Shown in pieces: positions 38,181 through 49,800 of a DNA stretch of 64,000 nt. Each line of letters opens with the position of its first letter. The first letter of the stretch is position 1. The translations under genes and the position numbers were made by a program. The notes beneath the pieces are model-generated. The model was not told the origin of the DNA, searched no databases, and saw nothing but the letters and a program-made list of their open reading frames with translations. The stretch covers positions 1,746,212 to 1,810,211 of the forward strand of contig JAQFVV010000153.1 of assembly GCA_028023455.1 (NCBI GenBank), in the 5' to 3' direction. This DNA comes from Epiperipatus broadwayi. Lineage: Eukaryota > Onychophora > Udeonychophora > Euonychophora > Peripatidae.

Positions 38181-38719
38181 AAATATAGGGGATTTGAACA
38201 ACAGACTTTCAAGCCCTTTCACTATCCACTCTATCTCATACTACTGATACACATGACCACACAATGCAGAAAAGATAAATAATCACCAATACTCATATTT
38301 CATGCTAAACCAGCACTCATCAGTTGTTCCAGATTACCATCTCCCATACATATATATAATCAGTGCTCAGTTTATGTTAAGATAGCAAATCCTTATACTT
38401 TAATGGACAGGCTTCAACCTATTCCATCCTCTAACTCTTCAATGATATGGATGGCTGAAAAGTTGGAGGTTGGAATAGGTTGAAGCCTGTCCATTAAAGT
38501 GTAAGAATTTGCTATCTTAACATAAACTGAGCATTGATTATATATATATATGTATGGGAGATGGTAATCTGGAACAACTGATGAGTGCTGGTTTAGCATA
38601 AAATATAAATATTTGTGATTATTTATCTTTTCTGCATTGTATGGTCATGTGTTTTAGTAGTATAAGATAGTGTGGATAGTGAAAGGGCTTGCAAGTCTGA
38701 GTTCAAATTTCCTATATTT
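38181..38719. mobile_element. Large foldback element with tRNA-like ends
   Basis: The arms 38181-38440 and 38457-38719 are complementary along about 260 bp with few mismatches and a loop of only about 16 nt. Matched landmarks include AATGGACAGGCTTCAACCTA and ATTACCATCTCCCATACATA with their complements. The outer end of each arm has a B-box-like GAGTTCAAATTTCC (38699-38712 in the right arm), preceded by a tRNA-like GGATAGTGAAAGGGCTTGCA. This suggests head-to-head copies of a tRNA-derived repeat or a palindromic transposon. No protein is encoded. Confidence 0.85.
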
Positions 38720-38770
38720 AAATAAAACTTTATTTATACTGGTACAAATTTTAATTTGGTCTATATTAAT

Positions 38771-39238
38771 ATTTTTTGATGAATTATCCATCTCTACTAG
38801 TTCTGAGTTTACAAGTATAAATGGTCATTTTATAATTGTTGACTTGATAACAAATAAAGATGTTGTAATGATATTGATAGCATTAAGAAAAGAATGTCAT
38901 TTTCATTTTTTTACATACAGTTTCAAAGTGTTCTTTATTTTAATATTATATATTTACTTATTGTTATTTATTCATAAGAATATTAGAATAAGAGAAATAA
39001 TTCTATGTTGTCTTGCTCATATATTAATTGTATTAACTGTAGCTTTGTTTATAACTGATGATGATTAAATTTGATTCTTATTAATATTTCTTGTTAGATT
39101 GCCCCTCTTTATAAGTTCTGAGATTGCAAGTATATATGGGCATTTTATAATTATTGACTTTCTAACAAATAAGAGTAGTACATTAATATTGACATTACTC
39201 AGAAACAAATGTCATTTTCATTTCTATGTAAAGTTTGA
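38771..39238 (+). repeat. Two-copy direct duplication, period about 312 bp
   Basis: 38775-38905 and 39085-39235 align: AGTTCTGAG.TT or ATTGCAAGTATA, ATGG(T/G)CATTTTATAATT, TTGACTT...TAACAAATAA and AATGTCATTTTCATTT occur in the same order. Both copies are open in the same sense and give similar peptides (SSEFTSINGHFIIVDLITNK and SSEIASIYGHFIIIDFLTNK). I do not recognise this peptide, and the differences do not clearly favour silent sites, so a gene is not claimed. Confidence 0.6.
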
Positions 39239-39239
39239 G

Positions 39240-41445
39240 AGTTCAATATTTATTTTTATATATAAGCTTAATAATAAAGTACCCGTTCAGTGCAACGCTG
39301 TATTAAAGTGGTAGAATATCAGAATTTGAGCTGAATATTTTGGATGTTTGCCAGGTGAGTAAAAAAAAATTTTAAAAAAACTCAATTTGATTAATGAAAT
39401 TGAACTATTATGCTTAAAGTGATTTGTAAATGCTCAGATCTCTTATGATTTTGGAAGCAACTATCTATACAGAGAGATTAAAAATTAAAATACTTTTTTA
39501 AGTAGTGCATGCCAGTAGTATTCGATTTTTAATAACTGTAATTAATAATAAATATTAGAATTATACCTCATTATGAGATTATTTTCTAAGATTTACTGTA
39601 AAAAAAAAATTTTTTTTAAGAACTGTTTTTAAATATTTACTGTATTTAATACTTTAATTAACATTTCAAAGGAAATATATTGAGCTTTGGAATGTAAGTA
39701 GAGCCAACTTATCACCTTAATGAAAACTAAATTTAAAAAAAAACACAGTTTCTGCTGTTTCTTCAGAAGTATCATGAATTGGTGTTTAATATCCAGACCA
39801 TTTCTACTCAAATATCAGTTGCAAAAGCAACTAACTAACAGTCATTCTTTGTTTAAAAGCAATTGCAATATACTAAGCAAGTTATCACTTCTCAAAGGAG
39901 CAAAATTCAATAACTTAAGAAAACTTCAGAGAAGTTTGTAAAAGAAGTTCAGGGCTTTCCAGAATTATTTTTTATTTATTCTAGAGAGAATAATATAATT
40001 TCAGCAAAGAATCCAGTTTTCAATAGAAATCTATATGCTTCCAGTTACAATTTAAAGGCTCCAGGATAAAATTTCAAAACTAATATCAGAAGCCACTGGT
40101 TTTTGAAAACATTTAGATATGTTTAATCTAAAATAAACTTCAAATCACCAAATTCAGAAGCTATTAAATTCTAGCCTTCATTCATAGTTGTCAAACTTAA
40201 GATCATTGTTGTTTTCTTAATTTTGAAACCATATCACACTATTATACATTAAATCCACACGTCTACTGGATTCCACGACCGTTAAAACCCAATTTAGTGA
40301 ACTATAAATACGCTGATTATGTAAACCCCTGCAGCTTTAACTTATAATAAAAGGCTTTTGTTTTTATATCTGTTTTGGATGTTATTTTACTATTTCAGAT
40401 TAAAATATTCTTATTTTATTGCGACTGCCTGTCTGTTATATTACCCAGGGTTGAGACGATGAAGTTTAATTTACCATAGAAAAAAGTACATTAGCAAGCC
40501 GACCTTTATACTATGAACGACAAAATATAAATATTAAATTGTTTTGCTAATTTCAAAATGACTTCTTATAAATATATTACATATATTCTTTTATTTTCAT
40601 CATGACTGTTTGGATAATTTGTAATAAATAAAATTAATTCCTAGCTGATTCAGCCAATCACCTTAAAACATCTAGCTAAGGTATTACGATATTTATAAAA
40701 TATAATGCATAGTTTACACCATATCATACATAACGCATAGATCATTATATAAAAAGTGATATACATTTACATTTACAACCATTGAAAAAAAAAAATTATG
40801 TGACTGTCTATTTATCAAAATTTAACGCGGTGAGAAGACTTGATTTAAAATCTCAGTTAAACAGTTTTCAGCTAATTTAAGAGCGCAACGTTTTTTCTTT
40901 CTCTTCTATCACTAAGAAAAAATTATTATAATTATTTTTTAAATGTCATTTTAAAGAAAAACCAATTAATGTTTTCGATGACATTTTCACCTTTACAAAA
41001 ACAAGGAATACTGTTTAACTTTTCCTTTTTATTATTTTCTGGTGGCAGAATTTAGTGAAACCCAGCTTTCAATTTTCACTCTTGCGCAAAAAAATTAAAA
41101 GGAGTGGTTGGAGTATCACACGCTAGTAATTTTCATTGGTTGATATGAACTCATCTTATAAGAGTATAATTTTCAATTATCACAAATAGACAAAGTCAAA
41201 TATTTATAGCACAACGCTTTGTCAGGTGATGGGAATATCACCTTAACGACTTCTATAGATTTTTGTCCCGCTTGTTTAGTCTGGATAAAACCACTCTTCT
41301 AAAGCTTTATTTGCCTTAAAATAAGCCATGTCAATTAAGTGCCAATGATCAATAAAAGCCGATTATAACGCCCTCTTCAAGCTCCAATGAAAATAATAGC
41401 ATCTTTTAAACGTTAATAATCATTGCACAAGGCTTGCATTATAAC
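39240..41445. other. AT-rich spacer with a slightly GC-richer part at 40.2-41.4 kb
   Basis: No gene recognised. From about 40240 the base composition becomes less extreme. It contains promoter-like words (CTATAAATACGC at 40304; CATTGGTTGATATG at 41136; CTTATAAGAG near 41155) and a polyadenylation-like TTATAATAAAAGG near 40340. These may mark a host regulatory region or an old LTR, but no repeat partner exists in the window. Confidence 0.35.
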
Positions 41446-41655
41446 TCAAAGAAATTGATGACAACCGTTTGACAGTATCTTTGCAGTTGAGTTGTGGCGT
41501 GACGAACAAAATAAGCGTGCTAATTTTATAAACAAGGCAATGAATTCTGAATCTGGCCTTGGCATCCACTCCTCCGCACTCAGAGCAAAAGAGAAAAAAA
41601 GCGCGATGGAAAATACACAAGAAATAAGAGATTTATCCTGATCTTGTTCAAACAT
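41446..41655 (-). CDS. Candidate secreted-peptide exon (uncertain)
   Basis: A 69-codon minus-strand frame from an ATG at 41655. Residues 9-27 read as a signal peptide: a lysine, then the hydrophobic run LISCVFSIALFFSFALSA, then a plausible cleavage before EEW. The mature part is short (EEWMPRPDSEFIALFIKLAR, then LFCSSRHNS...), with two cysteines and no dibasic processing site. The stretch is less AT-rich than its neighbours, and a TATA-like run lies about 35 bp upstream (41690-41702). I do not recognise the protein. It could be the first exon of a small secreted protein, or a chance frame; no splice partner was identified. Confidence 0.25.
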   Translation of the reverse strand: MFEQDQDKSLISCVFSIALFFSFALSAEEWMPRPDSEFIALFIKLARLFCSSRHNSTAKILSNGCHQFL

Positions 41656-43362
41656 TTAAAAGGCTATTGAGCTTCAAGTTGTGGTTTAATATATATATAT
41701 ACTTATTGTGGAATCTAATATTTTTAAAAATCTCAATTGTACTTTTTATTTTTTGAAGGAAGCAATATTCAAATCAAAAATGCAATTATAGTGAAAAGGG
41801 AAAAGAACCCGATAAAAATAGCAATAACTTGTCAATACAATAATAATGAACTTTAGATCTGGTTTTTAAATAAATTTTTTAAATAAATGAAAACATTTTA
41901 CAGCAAACAAATCTACTTTGCGAAAGGTCATTACATGTGAAAGAAGGGAGAGGGAAGAAATAAAAATGCATAGAAGTGGCACTTTAGCTTCCCGTTAAAG
42001 AGAAATATTGAAGATGACAATACTAATCAGACTTGTAAAATAATTGTGGTGATTTACAGGGTCTCTTCCATTTGCGCTCTGGGTAAAAGTAGCTAGATAC
42101 CTTTTTATCCGATCACAATTGGGCAATTAGTTAGATTGTCTAAAAATAAAAAAATCCAAAGTTTACTAGAAATCTCAAGGATACAGAATTTCAAGTAGAA
42201 GTACAATTATGATATTGTGATACATTAAAGAAATATACAATCTATTTATTATTGGACTAAAATAGAGACAACATTGGCAAACTGTCTGTGATAATGATCA
42301 TAGTAATCTCTTGTTCATAATAGGCTCTTGCTTAGTTATACAGAAATAAAGAATCTATATGTGTGTACTAAAAAACATAATTGCCTGTTGTGGTGCAATT
42401 ACAAAGAAAAAAAATCAGATTAAATCTCCTTTATAAAAAAATAGTCGTTACTTGAAAAACAGTATTCCAATAATTATAATCATACGATTATCATGTGACA
42501 TTTGAGCATCCGAATGGAGGGTTGAGCATAGCATTTTTAACCAAAGTGTCCTATATGATTTAGTGAAGTAAAAAAATGGCAAGCTACGAAGATCAAAGTG
42601 CATGAAACACTGCTGGCTCTGTCACTTTGAGACTCGAATTTCTTATAAATTCCCAAGCAATTATTATTTATATGCCACACTAAACTCCTTTCCTCAACAG
42701 AGATTCAATCTAGATAGTTTGTTAATCATCTATTTTCTGATTTGCACGGGCTATTTAGAGATTAAGAATATAAAATTCAATATTTTTAATCACTAAAATA
42801 AAATATATTGAATGATTTAACTATAAATAATAGTCTCAGCATTCTTATATGTCTTCCTCATCTGTAATAAATATTGCATCATTATATATCATGTCAATGA
42901 TCATACTCATCAGATCAACATATATTAGCTTGAGAATTTTACCTCTCAGATAAAAATTGCTGCTATTCATTTGTTAACATACTGAAATTCTTTTTTTTTT
43001 TAATAGAAAGTTCCTGCAAAAAAATATGTAAAAGGAATGTGTTCCTATTTGGGGTGAGAAATTTTTATTGTATCATGCCATTTCATAATGTAATTATGAA
43101 AAAGTGAATATTAAGCTGGGAGGACAAGTTCAATGAAGATTACATTTAAAAATAAATATCTGTTTGTTTCATATTTTACTTGTTTTATTTTTTATAATCT
43201 ATGTATTGATTCTCTTTGTAATAAGGAAATCAAACACTGCTCAACGTCTACGTTTGTACTCTTTGAAATATAATGTAATTTTTTTAATTTTTTTTGCATT
43301 ATAGTACCATGGGTAAAGCAGTAAGACAAAATATCTCACATACTAAATTAAAATACGCATTA
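41656..43362. other. AT-rich spacer
   Basis: No gene or repeat recognised. Confidence 0.5.
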
Positions 43363-43373
43363 AAGTGAGATTT

Positions 43374-43472
43374 TTTTTTTTTCTCATGTGTCATAGCATC
43401 GGCCGGGACGCGAACCCGCAACCCGGTCAACCGCTTGTAAGACAGTCGCGCTGACCTCTCGACCACCAATGC
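43374..43472 (-). repeat. tRNA-derived SINE, copy 3, with 11-bp target duplication
   Basis: Minus-strand SINE flanked by the perfect direct repeat AAGTGAGATTT (43363-43373 and 43473-43483). The tRNA half is the best preserved in the window: 5' GCATTGG pairs with CCGATGC as a full acceptor stem; TGGTCGAGAGG is the A box; CTTACAA sits where an anticodon loop would be; GCGGGTTCGCGTCCCGG forms a T arm with a perfect B box. It is followed by TATGACACATGAG and poly(A). It looks the youngest of the four copies. Confidence 0.92.
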
Positions 43473-43483
43473 AAGTGAGATTT

Positions 43484-44582
43484 AATATTCGTTTTTTTAT
43501 TTAATTCATATATTTTTCTATTATATTCATTGCTTTATTCAGACGATCGTTTTAAACGTCATTTCAATAATTTTAAAATGTGCAGTTAAGGCTTGCCTCC
43601 GGGCCAAAATTGATCAGCCAGATTTTGCTCTTAATTAATTTCAAAATTTAATAAAAATTTCCGAACTTTATAGATAAATTTACTCATTTTATTTTATTTT
43701 TGGCAGTCTTTAATGAAACGCAAATTTACATTTTTTTTAAAATGGTAATGAGGATTTTAAAACATTTAATATATATGTGCAGTATGTATGACTACTGAAA
43801 TCAATAAACAGTTAAAAAAAATATTTGTACGAATGAATATTATTACTATATGTGTGTCAAAATCCATACATTAAATTTGCTGCTAAATAAAAATTTGTGA
43901 GTAGTATAGGTTCACGTCTTGCGTCTGTCAGACATCTGAAATATATTATAGTACAGGACAGCTGTTTTACATTAAGCAAGTTTAACCAACCTTATTTTAT
44001 AAAAGTAAATTTATATTAAATAATATAAGATAATTTAGATAATCCATAAATTAATTTCCACACAACTGAATGGATTTTAAAAACCATATTTTGCATTTTC
44101 TTAATCTTCATTATGATTTTTTTAGTTTCTGTTCTTTCAGAATAAAATCAATCATTAAATATTAAAATTATCTACATATATTATTCTGATTATTGTATAA
44201 ATGGGTATACTTATAATAGTAAAAATAGTAGTAATAGTAGTAACAGTTATAGTAATTAGTTTTTTTAAAAGTACTCTGTTTATACTCTTGCAGTACATGC
44301 CTAAAAAATATAATAATCTAAACTTATCTTTATTAAATAAATAAAAATCCTCATTGCAAAAACTTTTGATTTCACTGTTATCTCATAATTTAATTTAAGA
44401 CATGAATTTATTTACCCAAATTTCATGTCAAATGTGATGCAGTCTGTAACTTTATTATTTCAGAATTTAATAAATGTAGTCATAAAAAGTCTATTTTTAA
44501 TATAAGTACATTGTTCATATATGTGTTTCTCGTTATCTTTATATTTGGCCCCTTAGATCTCTTATTTAATATTCAAAGTTTT
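43484..44582. other. AT-rich spacer
   Basis: No feature recognised. Confidence 0.5.
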
Positions 44583-44685
44583 GTTAGCCGAGATGTTATC
44601 GCAGCCGCCTTGCAAGCAAGTAGTTGGTTGCAAACGGTTGTGGGTTCGCGTCCCGGTCGATGCTATGACATATAAGAAAAAAAAA
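44583..44685 (+). repeat. tRNA-derived SINE, copy 4
   Basis: Plus-strand copy: GTTAGCCGAGATG (A-box-like), GCCGCCTTGCAAGCAAG, the perfect B box GGTTCGCGTCC (44643-44653), CCGGTCGATGCTATGACATA and a short A-rich tail. It is very close to copy 1 in sequence, with its insertion site in AT-rich DNA. Confidence 0.88.
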
Positions 44686-44689
44686 TAAT

Positions 44690-45340
44690 GTAAAAAAATT
44701 TTTTTTTCTTCTTCTTTTGTCTTTTTCTTTTTTGTTACCACATATATTTCTTAATACCCACGACTTCTAAGTATTTAGTTATTCTTAACTAAAATGGAAA
44801 TAAAAAGGGAAATGCTGAAAATATTAATTTGAATTAATAAACTACTTCACAGTTTTCTATGAAGAAGTGCTAAAAAATTCTTGCAAATACCCTACATTAT
44901 TTAAGACTATTTATACTATTTAAATATCTATGTATGTTTATATTGTCTACTTAAAGACAAAGAAAAGAAGTAATTAACAGACTATTGTGACCAAGTAACT
45001 GTACAGTGCTTGATTTTAGTCACGGAGTTTGCTATTATTTGCCATTATTTTCTTAAAATAATCTATCCTAATACAAGTACTTTAATTAATTTTATAGTTA
45101 TATTTTAAATTATATGCAATAGAATGAAAGTGGAGTTAACCTTATAAAAATTACTAATTTATAAGTACTAAGATATAACCAGTTTATGTTGATCCCTAGA
45201 CCCAACAGTGTATGCATTACATTTTTTTCTATAAAAAAAATTATATATGTAAATTATGATATGATATAGGATTTTGATTATACTATTGTTATAGGAAAAA
45301 TTTTATATAGTTAATTTCACTTATATATATAATCATCAAC
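44690..45340. other. AT-rich spacer
   Basis: No feature recognised. Confidence 0.5.
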
Positions 45341-45344
45341 ACTT

Positions 45345-45410
45345 ACACAATCCCAATATCAATAACAATCAACAATCTCAAACTGTTGTCAAGGCAACCT
45401 TATATGTATA
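45345..45410 (+). repeat. Repeat module C, plus orientation
   Basis: CAATCCCAATATCAATAACA followed by ATCAACAATCTCAAACTGTTG and TCAAGGCAACCTTATATG matches the complement of 32592-32645 and the interior of the TIR element at 10.5 kb. The TIR arms seen at 10.5 kb are not evident here. Confidence 0.65.
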
Positions 45411-46144
45411 TATAATTTACTTACAAATTATAGTTGACAGATAGCTCAGGAGGAATATGTATTGTTGTTGTTGTTGTTTTTGCACCTGGGGCTTTTTTTT
45501 ATATCATAAAATTTTTTTTACTGCAGATCATTTTTGTAAAAAAATTTGAATATTTAAAAATAGTTTGTTATGTAATAAGTATCATATTACCTGACACTGC
45601 ATGACTCTGATTTGAGTTTCAAAACTTGTAAAAAAAATTAGGTAGTTGAAAATTTCTTAAGCACCTTGGATTTTTTTTAGTAATTCGTCTATAGTTAATC
45701 ATTTAATACTGGGTTGGTAAGTAGATACTTATTCATTTTAATTGGAGGATCATTTCATGTGCTTACTATTAATAAAACTCAAACTACATAGTACTTTTCA
45801 TTACATTGAAAAGCTTGTCCTATATCTTTAATTGGGGAGTCTATCCTTTATCACAACAAAGCTAATTGTTCAAGTTTATAAGTATGACTCTATTTGCAAT
45901 ATTGTATCTATCCAACAAACTTTTTAGAATAATATAAAATTTTTAGAGTAATAATAAGACAGCATGCATATTAATAAATATACTGACTACTACAAAAGTA
46001 AATTATTTTAGGATTATTCACCCAACATTTTTATCAATCACACCTAAGTCAATTAATTTATAATTCTACAATTACTCTTATACTTCCAGTACATATTTCT
46101 ATTATTTGATTTTAACTGCACAGAATTTGATCTTTTAGAAAATG

Positions 46145-46232
46145 AAACGAGCATTTCAAAAATTACAAAACTGTAATTAATTCAATTAAAACGAGCATTT
46201 CAAAAATTACAAAATTGTAATTAATTCAATTA
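46145..46232. repeat. Tandem duplication of 44 bp
   Basis: Two adjacent 44-bp units (46145-46188, 46189-46232), starting AAACGAGCATTTCAAAAATT and ending TAATTAATTCAATT, differ at one or two bases. This is a recent local duplication. Confidence 0.92.
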
Positions 46233-46663
46233 TTGTAATCAAAATGCAAAGAAACAATGCAAAGCAAATAAAATAAAATCATACTATCACTTTTGGATGA
46301 AGAATTAACAAGATGGTAGTCAGATTCTATTTATTATCAACATACTATAATACTGAAATCATGCAAAGTATTTCTAATAGATACATTTGTTTTTAGTCAA
46401 GGACCTTATAAATATACTCTTATCATATTCACTGGGCAAAGAAGTGTGTCTAGTTTACTATGTCATGACTTACTATTCCCTGGAGTAAAAATAACAAATT
46501 TAATAAGGAATATTATTTTTGAGCACTCAAAGAACACAGCAACTCAGACTTCAATTGATACAATTTAATATATACATTAATTTATACAAATATAATATAT
46601 ATATATATATGAAAAACAAAAAAACAAGTTAAACTTGCTTGCAAGCTGAATAGAAATTGTTTC

Positions 46664-46797
46664 ATAAACGCTCAGAGTTAGTGTTTAGATCTAGTTTCTT
46701 ATTCCTATCCTTCACTGATGATAGCAAATCAGCTTGAAATCATGATCTGAAGGTGGAATTAACGATAGAGATAGTGAATGCTTACTCTGACGTTTAT
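46664..46797. mobile_element. Small foldback with 16-17 bp termini
   Basis: ATAAACGCTCAGAGTTA at the left and the near complement TTACTCTGACGTTTAT at the right (46782-46797) enclose about 100 bp of mixed-composition sequence. TA runs lie on both sides. MITE-like, with no coding capacity. Confidence 0.55.
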
Positions 46798-46860
46798 GTA
46801 AACAAACATACGCTTTGACGGTGTTTTTGGTAAAACGCCATCTATTGATCATATATATAT

Positions 46861-49800
46861 ATGAATTAAAAGCTATTCTAATTTATATATTCTTATCACA
46901 GTTAATTAGAAATAAGTTCTTTTCTTACTAAGTCTATTCACTAATGATAATATACTAAAGGCAGTATATTTACCTTTACCATCATCTTTGTCCTTTAAGC
47001 CTGGTGGCCCTTAAAGTGTTTTAAACAATAATAAGATTTGAGTGACCTGATATGACCCTAATTGGCTTATTAGTCTTCAGGAGCTGAAATCCTGGGAAAA
47101 AAACATTCCCACTGTTTTCTTTCACTGCTTTATTCTTGTGTCATAGTTGCCTTGAAGATGATAAAGAAAAGAACATATTGCCTTTTCCCCTAGTTTCTAT
47201 ATTTTCAGTCCTTTTGTTTTTTGGAGTAATTAAGCTTATTGGTGAAAATCCAGGTAATGGATGTATTATCAGTTTTATCTTACCTTTGTAAATTTAGTTA
47301 GTATTATGACTAAATTTTATCCATTATCTGATTATTTTTTCTTCTGATAACAATTACTGTACACAATATGTTTTAATTAAATATTTTATATTACAGCAAT
47401 TCATTTTAATCTTATTCCAGGTATTTATTATTTATCTATTTTATTTATCCTCTGTAAATTAATTTCGTATCTTATTAAAATACATATATTTCATGCATTA
47501 CAGATTCCATTGAGTCAATCATCTCTTTTATTAAAACAAATTATTCAAAAAGAACAATAAAGTATTTCTACATCTGAAAGCCAGTCATATAATTATTGAC
47601 CTGTTTTAACATGGTTTTATTGCATTGAAGAGATCTTTATTATGAAGATTATCTCAAAAACACTCTAATGAAGTAAAATATTAATTTCTTTTATTCATTG
47701 ATAAGTATGGAGTTTTTCAGAAAGAAAATTTTGCTGCAAAAAAAGTTCAATAACAGTAAAATGTTAAATATATAAAGAGTCAATTTAACATGTGTAGAAG
47801 TACAAAGACACTTTATATGGTCTTGACATAATTAATCTTTAACTTATTATGTTTCTCTTTTTCTGGTTTTTTCTGGTTATCTAACTGTTGAGCTAATCAA
47901 TTATCTATCTATCTATCTTTGTTGTGCTTTCCTAGACTTGGAATAACAATATTTATTGTGCAAGTTGTCAATGAAATATTTGTGAATAAATGTCTATATC
48001 CTTCAGAAATATTAAAAAAAAATTAAAAATAAATCTTGATTACCATAAACAAGTCTGAGGCATCAGTCCAATTTAAGTCTCTTCTAAGAGCACTAAAATT
48101 TAAACCCTAGATCAAACTTTGTTTAATTCTAATCTGAACTGTAAATATCATTGACTTTTTTGTGTAATTAAATGAAGTTTTTTTGCACAAATTATGATGT
48201 TGTTTTACTTACATATGACTATAAACAAATGATAATAAATAGATGTTTTGGTATGATATGTTTGAAAATATAAAATGATATGCTAACAATTAAATTTAAA
48301 GTGGTTTTATTTCTACCTATCAGCTAACAAATGTCCTTTTTCATGGAAATAAGAATAGACTATTGGGTATTCTTGTACATTTAGATCTTGATTACTATTG
48401 ATATTTTTCCTTGTGAGAGCTGGCAGAACATTTTTGTTCTGAATACTGACAAAGCTTAGAAGTTTGTTTTCTTATAAAATGACTGGATACAACTATCTTA
48501 AATACAGTGCATGAACTTTCTTCTTCTGGAATAGAGTAGCAGAATGTTCAATAGATTTGCTGAGAGCAATAGCAATAAATTACTTGTTTTGTTTTGTTTT
48601 TTGGTTTCATTGTTATTTTCTCAAGTTCAGAGCAATAGTTTATTTTGTCCAGACTTTTTTTTTTGGACTGCTCTGAATCAAATTTTTGTCAGTAAGAATA
48701 CTTTTGTTGCTATAATTTTTAAATCATTGCTCATCATAGCATGATGTATTTTGTTTACATATGATTATCATATTGTATAGCTATTAGGAAGTGATAATAA
48801 AATGTTAGACTGAATTTGTTCTAATGACATGCGTTAATACTTAATATATAAATAATGCTTAAATTTAAACTAATTTTAGTTTCAATTATTTACACATTAA
48901 CATCCAAAGCTGAATTTTTTTTTTTTTTATGTAACATAAGCAGAAATAATTTATAGTGCCTGACTGCATAGATGGATCATAACTAGTAACAATAATATTC
49001 TGTTTTAGACTTAGCTTTCTTTCTGGCTGCTAGATAATTTAGCATAGAGAAAAAAATATAGATTGAGCCTAAAAATTATTCTATTGTGAACTGATTTATA
49101 GATCAGTTACAGGTATCGTAATAATGATGTCCAAAATTTTTTCTCTTAAAGCAGACCAGTAGAGGGAACATTTTTATCAAGATGAATTTAGCAGATTGCT
49201 ATAAAATATTGAAGTGAACATATTATCGATGTACCTATAATTATGGTCATTATCAAGAGGATATTGGCAATGAAAAATATTGGCAAAATGATGGAGGTAT
49301 AAGAAAGTGAAAATTAATTTTTAAAAAATGCCATAATCTGAAAAGCTGATAAAAATCTATATTTGAACTTTTACATACATAAGTGTATGTTAACAAAAAG
49401 CAGATATTAATTTTTTTTAAAGTGTTTAATTTTAATAAATAATTATGATTGCTTGTTTTTGCTATAATTCTTTAACATGAGATATAAAATTTTATTAAAG
49501 TTTACTGGGCAGCTAAACAGACTATTGCTAATAATCTAATATTTATTTTATTTTTCATAGCATGATCGTTAAAATATTGACAAAGAATTTTAGGGAATTT
49601 ATAACCATTGCATTTTAGCTTTAAAATTGTTTAATGAATATTAAAATTTTCTCTTTTTAAATAATATTACATGTTTGCCAATCATTGGTGTTTTTTTTTT
49701 TAAATTATATAAATATTCTAAAAGAAATGTAATGGTTTCGTTTTGCTGCGGTCTTATAAAGTTGTATTTTTTTGCCAAAGGCAGACAAGCATTCTTGAAA

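Noticed and set aside
40240-40490. Possible solo LTR or host promoter (TATAAATA, AATAAAAGG-like words)
   Set aside because: No terminal TG/CA pair, target duplication or second copy could be found; such words are common in AT-rich DNA.
46595-46860. CRISPR-like or regularly spaced repeat array
   Set aside because: There are no regularly spaced identical repeats; the repetition is TA runs and one foldback, and the DNA is eukaryotic.
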